64,000 bases of DNA, taken from positions 95,803-159,802 of the forward strand of contig FN648554.1 in assembly GCA_000310025.1 (NCBI GenBank), in the 5' to 3' direction. Of this stretch, positions 1-10,625 are shown piece after piece. Positions within the stretch are counted from its first letter, which is position 1, and each line of letters opens with the position of its first letter. The position numbers were made by a program, and so were the translations under genes. Under the pieces are notes generated by a model. The model was not told the origin of the DNA and did not search any database. It saw only the letters and a list, made by a program, of their open reading frames with translations. Source of the DNA: Ectocarpus siliculosus (taxonomy: Eukaryota > Sar > Phaeophyceae > Ectocarpales > Ectocarpaceae).

Positions 1-959
1 GCAGACCTGTACTTGCAACCTTGCCTCAGAATATTTATTATGCAGACCAACTAACTAAAACTCCACGGAAAATGTCACGCTTTTACGCTTTACCGACTAA
101 CGCCTGACTTCAAGGAAATATTTCAATAAATGGTTGTGGTATCCATGAAATGTGCATAGTCTAGTGGTACGTCGACTACCGTTTACCTGACCTAGCTGTG
201 AAAGACAGGCAGGGATATTATGTGCTTGTACTTTAGTGGAACACCGCACAAATGTACGTAAACTCTCTATCGTTTACTGTACTAGGGTACCCGAAAGCCC
301 CCTCCGCCCCCAATGGGCGGGGGGGCCACAGTTCGAAGAGGGTTGAGAAGATGTTTGGTAGGTATGGAGGACGTGAATGATCGTTTGCGAAGAGAAAGGA
401 AATATGCCGATACAGATAATGTGGATGATGAAGGTATGCACTTGAGGAGAATATGGATGAGCTGCGCACGTGGCAAGTTTGGTAAAGAAAGCCCGAAGAT
501 GGCACAGAGAATCTGTTGAGACAGACGTGGCGCTAATTCCAGCTTGACCGGGTAGGAGCACGGTGCGCTCGTAATGGGAGGAATGAAGGATGAAGAACGT
601 GAAAGAAGTAGTTGGTATGATGATGTGTAGCAGAAGACGCAGTTCTCTGTCGCACCGACTCCCATTGCACACGCAGGTATATTGATTGGTACATACGGAA
701 CTTTCAGATCGAAAACGGAGATCAGATCCATAAGTGAAGGTGAGCCCGCGCTCGTATGAAGCGATGTCTGATGTGGCATGGTGCGAAATTCAACGAAACA
801 TTCCAACCGAACAAACACGGCCGCCTGCGGAAGGGATATGATCAAAAAGTTAGCATGCCCATACGCCAGAAGCAGGTTTGGAATGATACTGCAAAGATCA
901 ATGAAACGTATATGAATATACGAGATAAAAATCCTGAATTGACTTGAAAGCATGGGATA
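1..959. other. no gene recognised
   Basis: I find no conserved domain or convincing long frame here. The short frames on both strands give compositionally biased peptides without family signatures. The right part (about 760-950) contains weak, degenerate similarity to the tandem unit that begins at about 960. Confidence 0.5.
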
Positions 960-1445
960 CTCAGCCAGCACAAACCGAGCATTCCGGAAGCGCGAAGGTT
1001 CCAACCTTTACTCAGGGAGGCATACCGAAAGCTTAATCGCAGACAGTGCACGAGGACGAAGGCGAAGAATTCCCGTGTTTGCTGCCGAAGAGACGATAGA
1101 AAATATAAAAGATGAACGTGGAAAACTCGGTAAGCACGAACCGAGCATTCCGAGAGCGCACAGGGCCCAACGTATACTCAGGAAGGCATACCGAAAGCTT
1201 ACTCGTAAAGACAAGTGTCCGAGTCCGAAGGCGACCCGCATGAGAAGTGGCGTGACTGTTGCCTAAGAGACCATAGAAAATATATAAGATGAACTGGAAT
1301 TCTCGGCGAGGACGAACCGAGCATTCCGAAAGCACAAAAGGGTCCAACGTATACATACCCAAAGGCTAAACTTAATCGAAGGCAGTGTCCGAGGACGGAT
1401 TGGTGTGGCTGTTGCCGAAGAGGTACGATAGAAAAATGGACATGT
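960..1445 (+). repeat. three-copy tandem repeat, period about 167-176 bp
   Basis: The phrase CCGAGCATTCCG recurs at about 974, 1141 and 1317. Each time it is followed by a similar stretch containing CATACCGAAAGCTTA or a relative, then a purine-rich segment with GATAGAAAATATA or ATAGAAAATATAT. The copies have diverged, and the third is truncated near 1440. No coding frame is shared by all copies. I see it as a local non-coding duplication, or part of a satellite cut off by the neighbouring sequence. Confidence 0.75.
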
Positions 1446-1689
1446 CGAAATGCAAAAAGCCCCGTTTCTGTCGCACCTACAGAAGAAATGAAGACGGGTG
1501 GAAGTAGGTGGCGCGCTCCACGGATGAAACGGAAACAACAGGAAGGCAGCCAGGCAACGAAGATACGCACGCGCAATGTAGAGACCAAAACATAAAAAAA
1601 CTACTATATTTTACCGATAGGAAGCAGGCGTTGAGGACGGAAACAGAAAAGGAAGCAGAAGGTGCATACTTGTACAGGTCAGCGAGTTG

Positions 1690-2060
1690 AAACCAACGTT
1701 GTTCACCGTGGCGTGCCCATCGCGATTAATTCTGTCGTGAGTAGTTAAAATAATCATGTCATCTGACCTACGAACTCGGGAAAGACCGACGTACAAGGAC
1801 CGGGAGCGAGAGGATCCAGCGTGAGGTCCAAGCAAGTACGGTCAAGGGTTTGTCCTTGGGCACGGTGGACGGTGACGCCAATACACAAGCGCACAGGGAA
1901 TTGGACCCTCTTTGCAGCTACTCCTTGCAAGGTGACGAAACTGAAGCAATACGTGGAAGCAAGTGCATGGTTCCGTGGTCGTCCAAGGTTTGGCCCTGTA
2001 GAACATGTGGCTAATGTCCAACACAACGAATTTCGTACCATTGGTCAGATCGTGCTGTGT
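1690..2060 (-). pseudogene. PIF1-like / Helitron-type helicase C-terminal fragment, frameshifted
   Basis: Read on the minus strand, three short segments in order match the C-terminal end of PIF1-family superfamily 1B DNA helicases. They are DLTNGTKFVV (the 'NGT' segment, about 2010-2055), FPVRLCIGVTVHRAQGQTLD (helicase motif V, about 1845-1905) and LYVGLSRVRRSDDM (motif VI with its arginine, about 1755-1800). The segments fall in different frames, so at least two frameshifts separate them, and the ATP-binding N-terminal half is absent. In the family these motifs couple ATP hydrolysis to DNA unwinding. PIF1-like helicases are also the helicase half of Helitron rolling-circle transposons. No Rep domain or Helitron ends were found nearby, so a Helitron origin is only one option; a decayed cellular PIF1 paralogue is the other. 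It is certainly not functional as it stands. Confidence 0.7.
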
Positions 2061-3215
2061 GTAGTCAGTTGCTGTACAACTGCTGTACTGTACGCTGCTT
2101 CGTATGTCCTGACCGCAACTACTGCTGACAGACCCCCTCCAGTGTATTTCTCCTGGACTGCCGTTTTGTCCGACGCGTTATGCAGTGAGGGCGCTCCTGG
2201 AATCATATCATGGCGTCTATACATGATGGGCACGGTACTCGTATGTCCGCCAAAGACTCAACCCAGTCATAAAACCACACACTCATATCCGCCAAGACTC
2301 CACCCGGTTGAGTTACACAACATCATGTTCGTACAGCAGTGGTCTATTTTGCTGGATGCATATGCTACCATCTTTGCCACAACATAGCACACCGTGTGTA
2401 CTCGCCTGCGTACGTCGTCTTCGTCGGAATAGTGAGGTGTCTTCGATCGGTGGCGGAGACCATAGTAGTATCACACAGGGTGATGTTAAAACGATTAATG
2501 GTGGTCGATGGCAGGCGTGTGTATGTGTGTACCTGTCATAGCTTCCCGCGAGACTGTCGGGAACGTTATGCGGAGACCGGAGAACGATGTTGACGTTCGT
2601 TCGAAATTTCGAAATTTCCAGTTGTTCTCGGGCGGTGTGGTTGTGGTTTACTGGATGTGGAGGGCACGATCTTCACCCACCCTTGCTACAAGTTCCCACA
2701 TACCTTGTGTACTCGTGCCCTTGTCAATTGTCGCGTGAGGCCTCCTGTACGAACCTACCATAGTGGGCACATGCTGTACGCAGTGTACCCTGCATGCCGG
2801 GAGTGTGCTGGTGCTGTACAAAGGGTGCGTTTCCCCGTGTTGGTATTCTCACACGCGTTCTCGCCATCCAGGCGCTGCCAAAGCTGAGGGAATGGTTGGA
2901 GTCTATCATGAAGACGCATACGCGGCTGTACCGTATCGTGCTGTGTGTAGTCAATTGCTGTACAACTGCTGTACAGTACTGTTGCTGCTTAGACCACAGG
3001 CATTTGCATGTCCTGACCGCAACTACTGCTGACAGACCTCCAGTGTATATCTCGTGCATTGCCGTTCTCGCCGACGCGTTATGCAGTGAGGGCGCTCCTG
3101 GAATCATGCCATGGCGTCTAACATGGTGGGCATGGTACTCATATATCCGCCAAAGACTCAACGCAGTCACACAACAACAAACTCACACCCGCCAAGACTC
3201 CACCCAGCTACACAA
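2049..3215 (+). repeat. diverged direct repeat of about 270 bp, two copies 888 bp apart
   Basis: Copy 1 (about 2049-2318) and copy 2 (about 2937-3215) share long near-identical runs. Both start with CGTGCTGTGTGTAGTCA, continue through CAACTGCTGTAC and GCAACTACTGCTGACAGACC, and pass through GACGCGTTATGCAGTGAGGG. Both end in a run with CCGCCAAGACTC. Copy 1 lies directly beside the helicase remnant. The roughly 620-bp spacer (2319-2936) shows no coding domain. The pair may be internal repeats of the same decayed element as the helicase fragment, but I cannot show its ends. Confidence 0.75.
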
Positions 3216-5204
3216 AACAGCAAAAACAACGTGAATTGTTTTCTTGATATATTACGTACCAGTCTATTTTGAAGAAAAATGACGGCCGACGACGTTCTGC
3301 GAAGTAATCAATTAATATGATAAGGTAGAAGAGTTAAGGCTACGGCAGCACCTTCAATACGACAATGTACATCATCGTTGGCAGTATTGCAGAAGACAAA
3401 CAAACTTGCGGTTCCGTGAGAAGTGCATGCATGTTCGAAAACCCAAAGCACAAGCCAGCTTTGGCGTACCACAACAATAAAAAAAGTAACCCTGTTCCTC
3501 AGTAGACCTCTGTACTTGCCACTTGGAGGGTGTGTGTGTATTTCAGACATATATACATACGTCGCCGTGTGCACGCGTACGTGAAGATACACGGTGCACG
3601 TGAGGACCTCAAAGTAATTACTTCAGTTAGCGTTGCTTACGCCAGAGAAGGTGACGACAGCAGTCTGTCGATATCGAGTTGACACCACGCGGCACAGTAA
3701 CAATAAAATCCGCCGTCGGTGCTACATATGTAACAACGTGGTCAGTCATGGTTGACGAGTTGACGTTCTCCAAAATCTCGTCCAATGAGCTGCGTGATTC
3801 TTTAGAGGTGACACCCCTTGCGTAGACGTACCCGGATGCAGGGGATTTAGTCGTACTTCACGGTGCTGTAACTCGGCTCGCCCCTGGAGTCTCGAGCTCG
3901 CGAGAGGGGCGCGTTGATCGTGAGAGTGGCACGCCCACGTCGGCGAAGACGGCCGAAACAAATGTTTAAACCCCATTTAAAAACAATTAAAACCGATTTA
4001 CCGCACCGCAACGTCTAGCTCAATGACTGGAATAGTGCTTTCGTGCATTCACCGGGCTGTAACTCTTCTCGCCTTTGGAGTTTCGAGCTCGCGACAAGGG
4101 GCGCTGTGACCCAGAGACTGGCCCGCTGCAGCGGGCAATAGTCCGCGAAAAAATAAGTCTCAAGGCGACCGCGAACTGATGCACCGAAAAACAACGTCTT
4201 GCTTTTAGAGTGCAACAATGGTTGAACTCTTGCGTCTCAGGCTTCCGACATAATTGTAGGTAAGTCTATGCTTGCAGGATGGTCGACGTGTCGTGACACA
4301 TTTCTTACTTTTAGTATGAGACAAAACAAAAAAAATCGTAGCTCGACATTTTGTTTTGGCTACGCAGCAGTATGGACCAGGCACCGGAGAAGGTTAACGT
4401 TCAGTCACGCGCAACCACATGATAAAGGCCGACACGCGTAGCAAATGATTGACAGCACGGAGCATAGACGCGCAGCACGCGTCAGCCGTACCTGTAGACC
4501 TACCGCAAGCCATTAGGGGGTAGCGCAGCTTTGGTAGCACGCATGTATGTATCCACACCACGCTGTTTTACGCTGCAGCAGCACGCACAGCAACAGACAC
4601 ATACGTTCAATCACGCACAGAGAAGGTCGACACACGTCGCAACTGATTGACAGCATAGAATAGACGCGCAGCACGAGTCGGCCGTACGTGATTTCGCCAA
4701 CTGCAGCACAGTGCTCAGTATGGAGTAGCAGGTGTCGGGACGACACGCACAGCATTCGACACGCCCCGAATTCAATGCTGGGCTGGTTGTTCATTTTTTC
4801 TTTTGCCCTTTTTTTCCGCACGATGTCCATATGTCCACAGCGTTTGTCCAGAGCTCCCTGCGTTGTTCGTTTGCGTGTATGTCCATCGCAAGTATCCAAC
4901 AGTGTTCACTACTCGGGAGTATATGGTTGATAGGTGTACATTTTAGGGTTGTAGTCCATGCACACAAAATACTTACTCTTATTTCGGCCCCTTACCGTGG
5001 GGGCCACGGTGTTGTTATATGCTTGAAGTATATTTGTTGTAATATCTTTACAGTTCGTTCTTCTCTTCCAACAGAACAGTAGTATGTGCTTCATCAAGTT
5101 GAAATCGTTGCTATCACCAAAATCTTGCACGAAATAATACGTAGATGGGTCGACCATTGCCGCACCGAACGAAGGATTGGCCGCCCATCGGCTGCTCACG
5201 GGTT
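3216..5204. other. no gene; two small direct-repeat pairs
   Basis: No domain is recognisable in any frame. Two local repeat pairs are visible. The first is GCTGTAACTC...CTCGCC...GAGTCTCGAGCTCGCGA at about 3861-3915, echoed at about 4051-4110. The second is TGATTGACAGCA...TAGACGCGCAGCACG at about 4447-4490, echoed at about 4644-4685. Both pairs have a spacing of about 190-200 bp, which suggests one larger duplicated block that has since diverged. Confidence 0.55.
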
Positions 5205-5335
5205 GCCCATGGGCAAGCCCATGAGCGGCCCATATGGGCTGCCCGCGGGTATGTATGCCCATGCCCATGGGTCACCCATGGGTCACCCATGGGCACTTTC
5301 TTGCCCATGGATCACCCATGGGAGTCCCATGGGTC
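5205..5335. repeat. CCATGG-rich palindromic minisatellite
   Basis: Within about 130 bp there are seven CCATGG palindromes, mostly as CCCATGGG, separated by short TCA, AGT or CAC linkers. Because the core is its own reverse complement, both strands give Met-Gly-His-Pro-like peptides; I treat these as artefacts of the repeat. It lies about 110 bp left of the Tc1/mariner-like element. Confidence 0.85.
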
Positions 5336-5443
5336 GTTTGGGAAAACTGTACAAAGTATGGGAGACCCCTTTTGGTGGGACAGTTGGCTGGTGACCACGG
5401 AAGGCTCCCGCGTCAGTTGGACCAGTACGGACATTAGAAGGTA

Positions 5444-6730
5444 CAGTAGTGGTCCCGGTATAGTGGCATGTAGTGGCAAGAGAAAAACATGCCACACTTC
5501 AGGGCAATGCCACTATTCGATATAGTGGCAACAATGCCGCAATTGAGCAGTCAATAGTGGAATGCCACTATTGTCAATAGTAGCATTGTTGCCACTATAT
5601 CGGATGCTTACCCTACGGACAGTTATTCCTTGGATCTTCACTCGTATTAGTATTGGTGTTTACGCTGATTTGACTCTTTGCAGGAGATCCTCGGCTATGT
5701 GTGTGCCTTTCGAGATCACTTTCTCTCTCTCTCGGCCCGTCTCTCTTTGTCTCTACCCTGTGTGACACACGTGATTAATCACGATTAATAGCTTTGCCCA
5801 GGAGCACACAAACTCGGTATTCTCTCACTGTATAACACGAATAACTGGCGCTCCGCATTGCACAGGGTAAGCAAGTTGCCTTGTGTATGTACCTAGGGTC
5901 CCTCTTTTATTGTGTGCACAAGTGTCCGCGTGAAAACGCAGGCGTCTGCCCATCACGTGTGCATTGACACTTGATCGTCCTTGTGGCAACGAGGCCATCG
6001 GCGATCGCACCCTACCTTTGTGTGTGGGCGGACGGCAGAAGCAAAGTTACTGGCTACGCATGATGGGGTTCATCACAAGCAAAACATCCATGTACGCGAA
6101 ACCAACTGGAGCAACCAAGTTGAAAACGCCGTACACTCCCCACTCCGCATCAATCCCAACCGTCACGATGGTTTGCACCTGTAGCCCTCAACCGGCCAAT
6201 ACCACAACACTATGACTGGGCAAGCGCTCTGATGTCCAACTGCCGTGCCGGTCTAGCGGCATGTGCTGCGAAGAATGCCATCTTTGCATTACGGAGGAAA
6301 TGCCCGGTCTCGCCAACGCTGCACGACTCCGCGTACTCTTGTAGAGGACCAAGAAGCCCAGACAGTTCCGCGAACGATAGCGGCGCCTTCATCCTTCCAC
6401 CTCCCGCACTCTATGAATCTTCGGTGTTGTCTAGCTCTACCTCGCGTCAGTAAAGGTGTCGTCTTTGACGCACACGTTGCCAACCTTAACCTTGCACAAG
6501 AAAATCTCCCTTGCGTCTTCGGACAGAGCTTACTGTGACGAACAGGGAGGCTCCGGCGTTCTGAATTGCCACTATTGGGGATCAGATGCCCAAAACGCCA
6601 CGATTGAGGGCCCCGTTCTCAATAGTGGTACAATGCCACTATATCGGGTTGAGTTTGTGACAAGAGTTATTGATGCCACTATTCAGGGTATTTCACTGTT
6701 CAGGTTGCCACTATATCGGGACCACTACTG
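5444..6730. mobile_element. non-autonomous Tc1/mariner-like element, 1,287 bp
   Basis: The left end CAGTAGTGGTCCCGGTATAG and the right end (reverse complement CAGTAGTGGTCCCGATATAG) match over at least 24 bases with one mismatch. Each end abuts a TA dinucleotide (5442-5443 and 6731-6732), the target duplication of Tc1/mariner-superfamily transposons. Many subterminal copies of the heptamer AGTGGCA or its complement TGCCACT lie near both ends, in both orientations; in related elements such repeats are transposase-binding sites. No DDE/D transposase is recognisable inside, and the internal frames are short and unrelated to any family I know. It is therefore probably a deletion derivative or MITE-like element moved in trans. 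The superfamily call rests on the ends only. Confidence 0.75.
5518..5602. repeat. internal perfect inverted repeat (2 x 20 bp)
   Basis: CGATATAGTGGCAACAATGC at 5518-5537 is exactly reverse-complemented at 5583-5602, with a 45-bp loop. The sequence contains the same ATATAGTGGCA word as the element's termini. It may be a second, nested pair of ends, or a remnant of a smaller relative inserted in the larger element. Confidence 0.85.
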
Positions 6731-6732
6731 TA

Positions 6733-8449
6733 CTGAGCGGAGAACGGAACGGTTTTAAATGTCAAGACAGCAACAACAACAACATCCCGTCGATCAGCAT
6801 CGGGATGGATAATTATCTGTTTGTGCGATTTTCCAGCGAACGAACGGAAAAAATATCTGCTTTTGATTTTGTGGGGTTGTCGGCGAGCCTCCGGTTTCGA
6901 ACGGTCGGTGTGGTAGCCTAGGCTCGGGTTGCTTGTGCCGGCGAGTCCTACCGTCCGCCCTCCGGATCTACGGTACACCGCTTTAGTTCCCTGCAGCTGA
7001 CTACTGCACGTAAGCTCCGTCCTGATAGTTCAGCCTTGCCCTGACCCTACGCGAGAGGCGTCACTCTACCAAGTAGACGACTTTTTCATCATTTCATCAT
7101 CCAGTCTCAGTCGGTGATTTCCATCCATCTCCGTCGGCCGTAACAAATATGTCGTTCCGCCCGATCGAACGGCACCAATGAGATGGTACACACATGCTCG
7201 TTCCCTAGTTCGTTGGGGTCATACCTGCAGCTGCTGTTGTTGTTGCCGATTCGTGGAGGAGTGTTGAGAGGGGGGGTGATGCGGTGTGGCTGTTGGTGAA
7301 TGCGGCAAACAACTTTGCGTTCGATCCTGTGTCGGCGTGACCAATTCTTCTCCTGCCTGTCGTGTAGATCTTTTATATTTCTGTTGTTGTCATCACATTA
7401 AAATGAAAGTTTGTTGTCGAAGACCGAATAAACTGTAGTTTATTGTGCACGGAAGAATTCGGAACATCTCCCAGATCTACGATTGTATTTGGGTTCTTGT
7501 TGTGCCGCCCCGGAGGCGTGTTGGTTGGGTTGTCTTGGTTTGGTTTTCTGGGGTCTTACAAAGAGGAAGTCTCACGGAGTTCTCATTCTGCTGCCTCGCT
7601 GCTCCTGCAGCAAGAGTTTGATAGACGCGTGTCTACTGGACCAAGGGTCACGTGTTGAGGAATGCACAGTGTGTAACACGCAGCCCGCGTCGGAGGGTCA
7701 CGCGGGAAGGAGGGCAGCAGCTAGCTACATCGAAGACCCGTAGCTAGCAGAATGTCGTAGACGATGGAACACTCTCGGCTGGAGCGACCAGCCGATGATG
7801 ATGGAAAACGCTCGGCTGGAGCGACCAGCCGTGGAACTAGGGCTACTACCTACTCTGGGGGCTTGACAACCCGCGTGGTATGTGTCTTTGTGTCAAATCT
7901 CATCAAGGGCTGGCTAGTCACATCTCATCCACCGCCATCGTTATCAATAGACAGCCGCGTCGTCACCGTGTCACCTTGCGCGCGGTGCAACTCCGTTGTG
8001 TGTGATGCTGGAGGTATGCATAGGACGCCGCCACATGAGATCACGCAGTTCGCCCAGTCTGCTCGACAGCAGTCTGCTGTGTGCTCCCATTTGTACTTCT
8101 CGTCTGCCTCCGCCAACGTTCAGTTTCTGCAACCGAGCGGCAGGCGAACAGCAATCGAGGGCTACTACTGCTGTGCCTATATACATACCGGTACATCCTC
8201 ATCATGACGCCACCTGTACGGGGACGCTGGTATTCGGCTATCTATGCGCAACTATGCGTAACCGTCTCCACCACCCAACACACTAAACGTGATTGAACCA
8301 ACGCACTACACGTGATTGAACTCCCGGGTGGGAATGTACGTACGCCATGAAAATGAGAAAATAGAAACGGAGTCTTGGGCACGGCTGATGATGCATGATA
8401 CCACCCCCCCATATCTCCCCCGCAATGCCATATAGCATGCAGGCGAAAT
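6733..8449. other. no recognised gene; twin hairpin motif at 7774-7831
   Basis: No frame gives a known domain. A 21-bp word CTCGGCTGGAGCGACCAGCC(G) occurs at 7774-7794 and again at 7811-7831. Each copy is itself a hairpin (CGGCTGG / CCAGCCG around AGCGA). A short CAA/AAC-rich stretch lies at about 6768-6785. The remainder is unstructured to my reading. Confidence 0.5.
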
Positions 8450-10625
8450 AATGTCGCTCGAACGGTGCCCTGCTGCTGAGCTCGTGGCTGGCTTCGACCA
8501 TTGCCGGCACCTCAGTAGAAAGTCGGATCCGGGGTGGACAATGAATCCAAAGCAATGTTGAACAACACTAAATTGTCGCTCGAACGGTGCCCTGCTGCTG
8601 AGCGCGGGGCTGGCTTCGGCCGTTGCCGCCACCTCAGCAGGTAGTCGGATTCGGCGTGAACAAAGAATAAAAGCAATGTTAAACAACGATAAATTTTCGC
8701 TCGAACGATGCCCTGCTGCTGAGCCCGTGGCTGGCTTCGACCATTGCCGCCACCTCAGTAGATAGTCGGATCCGGGGTGGACAGCGAATATAATGCAACG
8801 TTAAACAACAATAAATTGTCGCTCGAACGGTGCCCTGCTGCTGAGCTCGGGTGCGGGCTTCAGCCGTTGCCGCCACCTCAGCAGGTAGTCGGATTCGGGG
8901 TGAACATTGAATACACAGCAATCTAAACCAACAATTAATTGTCCCTCGAACGATGCCCTGCTGCTGAGCTCGGGGCTGGTGTCGACCATTGCTGCCAACT
9001 CAGAAGGTAGTCGGATCCGGGGTGGACAACGAATAACATGCAATGTCAAACAACAAATTGTCGCTCGAACGGTGCCCCGCTGCTGAGTTCGGGGCTGGCT
9101 TCGGCGGTTGCCGTCACCTCAGCAGGTAGTCGGATCCGGGGTGGACCATGAATAACATACAATGTTAAACAACGATAAATTGTCGAACGGTGCCCTGCTG
9201 CCGAGTTTGGGGCTGGCTTCGGCCGTTGCCGCCACCTCCGCAGATAGTCGGATCTGTGGTGGACAATGAACAAAATGCAATGTTAAACAACAATAAATTG
9301 TCGCTCGAACGGTGCCCTGCTGCTGAGCTCGGGGCTGGCTTCGGCCGTTGCCGCCACCTCAGCAGGTAGTCGGCTCCGGGGTGCAACGCTAAACTACAAT
9401 AAATTGTCGCTCGAACGGTGCCCTGTTGCTGAACGCCAACTCAGTACGTTAGTCGGATCCGGAGTATATAAATGAAACAAGAACGATATGTGCCTCGAAC
9501 GGTGACCTGTCGCTGCGTTTGCGGCTGGTGGTGGCCACCGGAGTGCAATCACAATTAGATAGACACCATTGTTCAAGAACAGTAAATTGCCGCTCGAACG
9601 GTTCCCTGTTACTGAGCCGGCGGCTGGCCCCGGCCATCGCCGCCAACTCAGTAGGTAGTCGGATCTGGAGTACCATCACGATTAATAGGAAACAGTAACA
9701 AAGAAAAATATATTGTTGCTCGAACGGTGCCATGGTACTGAGCCGGCGGATGGCTCTGTCCATCGCCGCCAATTCGGTACGCTAGTCGGATCCTGAGTGC
9801 AATAACCATGACATAGTGTCAAACAATTGTCAGTTGTTGCTCGAATGGTGCCCTGTCGACCGCTGGCCCATGCACCGCTGCACAGCTAGCAGGTAGTCGG
9901 ATCCGGAGCGCAACGAACGTCGCTCGAACGATTCCCTGCCAATGAGCCGGGGGCTGGTTTCGGCCATCGCCGAAAACTCAGTAGGTAGTCGGATCCGGGG
10001 TGCATCGAAATAAATATATATCTGAGAAGAGAGGAAAAAAAAAACAAGAAACGTCGCTCGAACGGTGCCCTGTTGCTGAGCTCGGGGGCTGGCTTCGGCC
10101 ACCACCGCTTCCTCAGTAGGCACGGATCCGGTCGTCGATAGAACCTGACGCCATGCCTGCTGGAAACTCAGTAGGTAGTAGGGTCCGGAGTGCAATGATA
10201 GTCGCTCGAACGGTGCCCTGTTGCTGAGTTTGTGGCGGGCTTCGGCTGCCGGCGCCAACTCAGTAGGTCGTCGGATCAGGAGTGCCACAACCGCTCGAAC
10301 TGTGTCCTGTTACGGAGCTCGGGGTGGGTTTCGGCCGCCACCGCCACATCAGTAGGTAAAATATCTATACAGTATATATAAATCGAACATTCAAACGCTC
10401 GAACGGTGCCCGGCCGCTGAGTTTGGGATTGGCCCTAGCCGCTGCTGCAAAGTCAGCGGTAGTCGCAAAGTCCGCCGGTGGTTGGATCCGGAGTGTCAAA
10501 TATACAAAAAAATATATAAAATCATGTCGGTTCTCACGAGCTGACGCCGCCATTGACACATGAAAACAAGCATACCAATGTATATACCCGGAAACTCGCT
10601 CGAACGGTGCCCTGTTGCCGATCGC
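8450..10625 (+). repeat. 19-copy tandem array, unit about 83-200 bp (commonly about 120)
   Basis: The phrase TCGCTCGAACGGTGCCCTG, or a close variant, recurs 19 times (about 8454, 8575, 8697, 8820, 8943, 9060, 9183, 9302, 9406, 9492, 9591, 9716, 9837, 9920, 10054, 10201, 10292, 10396, 10597). The conserved core runs from that phrase through GCTGGCTTCGGCC to GTAGTCGGATCCGGGGTG. It is followed by an A/T-rich, length-variable spacer with CAATGTTAAACAA. In many units CTGCTGAG and CTCAGCAG flank the middle as an inverted repeat, so each core could fold as a hairpin. The left half of the array is more homogeneous than the right. The minus strand reads as an open peptide in many units, but the spacers vary in length and break the frame. 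Confidence 0.9.

Noticed and set aside
1690..2060. Complete Helitron
   Set aside because: Only the helicase C-terminal motifs are present. I found no Rep domain, no TC start and no CTRR hairpin end that I could support.
8450..10625. CRISPR array
   Set aside because: The repeated core is about 90 bp and spacers are related A/T-rich variants of each other; no cas genes.
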